Source: Novosphingobium sp. | GTDB taxonomy: Bacteria; Pseudomonadota; Alphaproteobacteria; Sphingomonadales; Sphingomonadaceae | NCBI GenBank assembly: GCA_028697875.1 | Contig: JAQVEQ010000154.1 | Coordinates: 1-6,937 of the forward strand | Direction: 5' to 3' | Length of the DNA stretch: 6,937 nucleotides | Shown: positions 6,351 to 6,937 of the stretch, piece by piece | Numbering within the stretch: position 1 is the stretch's first letter | How the letters are laid out: each line of letters begins with the position of its first letter | Translations under genes and position numbers: made by a program | The notes under the pieces: generated by a model | What the model was told of the DNA's origin: nothing | Database searches by the model: none | Seen by the model: the letters and a program-made list of their open reading frames with translations, nothing else

Positions 6351-6378
6351 GGCCGGCGGAACACGCGCTCCGCCGGCC
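6351..6378 (-). terminator. Strong hairpin just after the amt stop codon
   Basis: GGCCGGCGGA (6351-6360) and TCCGCCGGCC (6369-6378) form a perfect 10-bp GC-rich stem with an eight-base loop, starting 7 nt after the amt stop in the direction of transcription. No T-tract follows on the minus strand (the next bases read CGAAAAC), so it is not a textbook intrinsic terminator. It may protect the 3' end, terminate inefficiently, or work with Rho. Confidence 0.55.
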
Positions 6379-6385
6379 TCGAGGA

Positions 6386-6937
6386 TCAGTCGAACTCCCA
6401 GGCCCGTTCGCCATGACTGGCGATGTCGAGCCCGTCGCGTTCCTCGTCTTCCCTGACGCGCATCGGCATGAACAGCGAGACGCCCAGCGCTATGATCGCT
6501 GTGGCCACCGCCGACCACAAGGCGACGACCGCGACGCCCAGCGCTTGTCCGCCGAACTGGCTGGCCATGGACATGCCGTCGGCATAGCCGGTGCCGCCGA
6601 GGTTGCCCGAAAGGAAGAAACCGAGCAGCAGCGAGCCGAGCATCCCGCCCACGCCGTGGACGGCGAAGACGTCGAGCGAATCGTCGATGTGGAGCTTCTG
6701 CTTCACCAGCTGGATCGCGCCGTAACAGACGGTTGCCGAAGCGATGCCGAACAGGATGGCCGCGCCCGGTGAAATGAAGCCTGCCGCCGGCGTTACTGCC
6801 GCAAGGCCCGCGATCGCGCCCATGGCGAAGCCGACGCTGGTCGGCTTGCCGACCGCGAAACGCTCCACCAGCACCCAGAAGAGGGCCGCGGCGCTGGCGG
6901 CGGCATGGGTGTTGAGAATCGCGGCGGAAGCATCGTC
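6386..6937 (-). CDS. amt: Ammonium transporter Amt, C-terminal half (5' truncated by window edge)
   Basis: This is an inner-membrane ammonium channel of the Amt/MEP/Rh family. 183 residues are visible, reading in from the right edge without a start; the GTG at 6874 is internal, since coding continues upstream as SAAILNTHAAASAAALFW. About five hydrophobic helices can be seen, matching the last part of the 11-helix fold: the Ala-rich helix at the edge, SVGFAMGAIAGLAAVTP, GAAILFGIASATVCYG, VFAVHGVGGMLGSLLLG and the long final helix AVVALWSAVATAIIALG. The segment DDSLDVFAVHGVGG carries the second pore histidine (codon at plus 6656-6658, equivalent to His318 of E. coli AmtB). The cytosolic tail (MRVREDEERDGLDIASHGE) matches the conserved tail that contacts the PII protein GlnK. 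The first pore histidine, and any glnK gene, would lie beyond the right edge. Identification is secure; whether it is AmtB proper or another Amt paralogue cannot be told. Confidence 0.95.
   Translation of the reverse strand, partial: DDASAAILNTHAAASAAALFWVLVERFAVGKPTSVGFAMGAIAGLAAVTPAAGFISPGAAILFGIASATVCYGAIQLVKQKLHIDDSLDVFAVHGVGGMLGSLLLGFFLSGNLGGTGYADGMSMASQFGGQALGVAVVALWSAVATAIIALGVSLFMPMRVREDEERDGLDIASHGERAWEFD

Overview
The window is high-GC (roughly 60-65 % by eye), densely coded alphaproteobacterial chromosome. Codon use, the N-terminus and SPY tripeptide of the RF2, the wording of the PBP1A transpeptidase domain and the long nitronate-monooxygenase-like protein all resemble Sphingomonadales (Erythrobacteraceae or Sphingomonadaceae). 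That assignment is from memory of family sequences, not from a search. I see no phage, insertion sequence, CRISPR, tRNA or rRNA signal. This looks like an ordinary core-genome neighbourhood with some odd details.

Layout, left half (plus strand): the 3' part of a class A penicillin-binding protein 1A (mrcA/ponA, open at the left edge) is followed 57 nt later by a small exported peroxiredoxin. After a 107-nt gap comes prfB (peptide chain release factor 2, one uninterrupted frame). The prfB stop codon overlaps the GTG start of a class I SAM-dependent methyltransferase that carries a lipoprotein signal. After 26 nt follows a 468-residue nitronate monooxygenase/flavin oxidoreductase-like protein with a Cys-rich C-terminal extension. 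prfB, the methyltransferase and the oxidoreductase look like one transcription unit that ends at a hairpin at 5837-5858.

Right half (minus strand): a 131-residue stand-alone cupin converges on the oxidoreductase gene. Upstream of it (to its right), also on the minus strand, is the C-terminal half of an Amt/MEP/Rh ammonium transporter, open at the right edge. A 10-bp hairpin just after the amt stop separates it from the cupin, which has its own good ribosome binding site and perhaps its own weak promoter.

Functional links: PBP1A, the peroxiredoxin and the putative lipoprotein methyltransferase are all predicted to act outside the cytoplasmic membrane. RF2 acts in translation and the oxidoreductase is probably cytoplasmic. 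I do not see a clear new multi-gene system. The most interesting points are the lipobox on a SAM methyltransferase co-translated with prfB, the CX2CX3CX22C tail on the flavin oxidoreductase, the four cysteines in the periplasmic part of PBP1A beside an exported thiol peroxidase, and the SPY (not SPF) stop-codon recognition tripeptide in RF2. No stretch over 300 nt lacks a gene.
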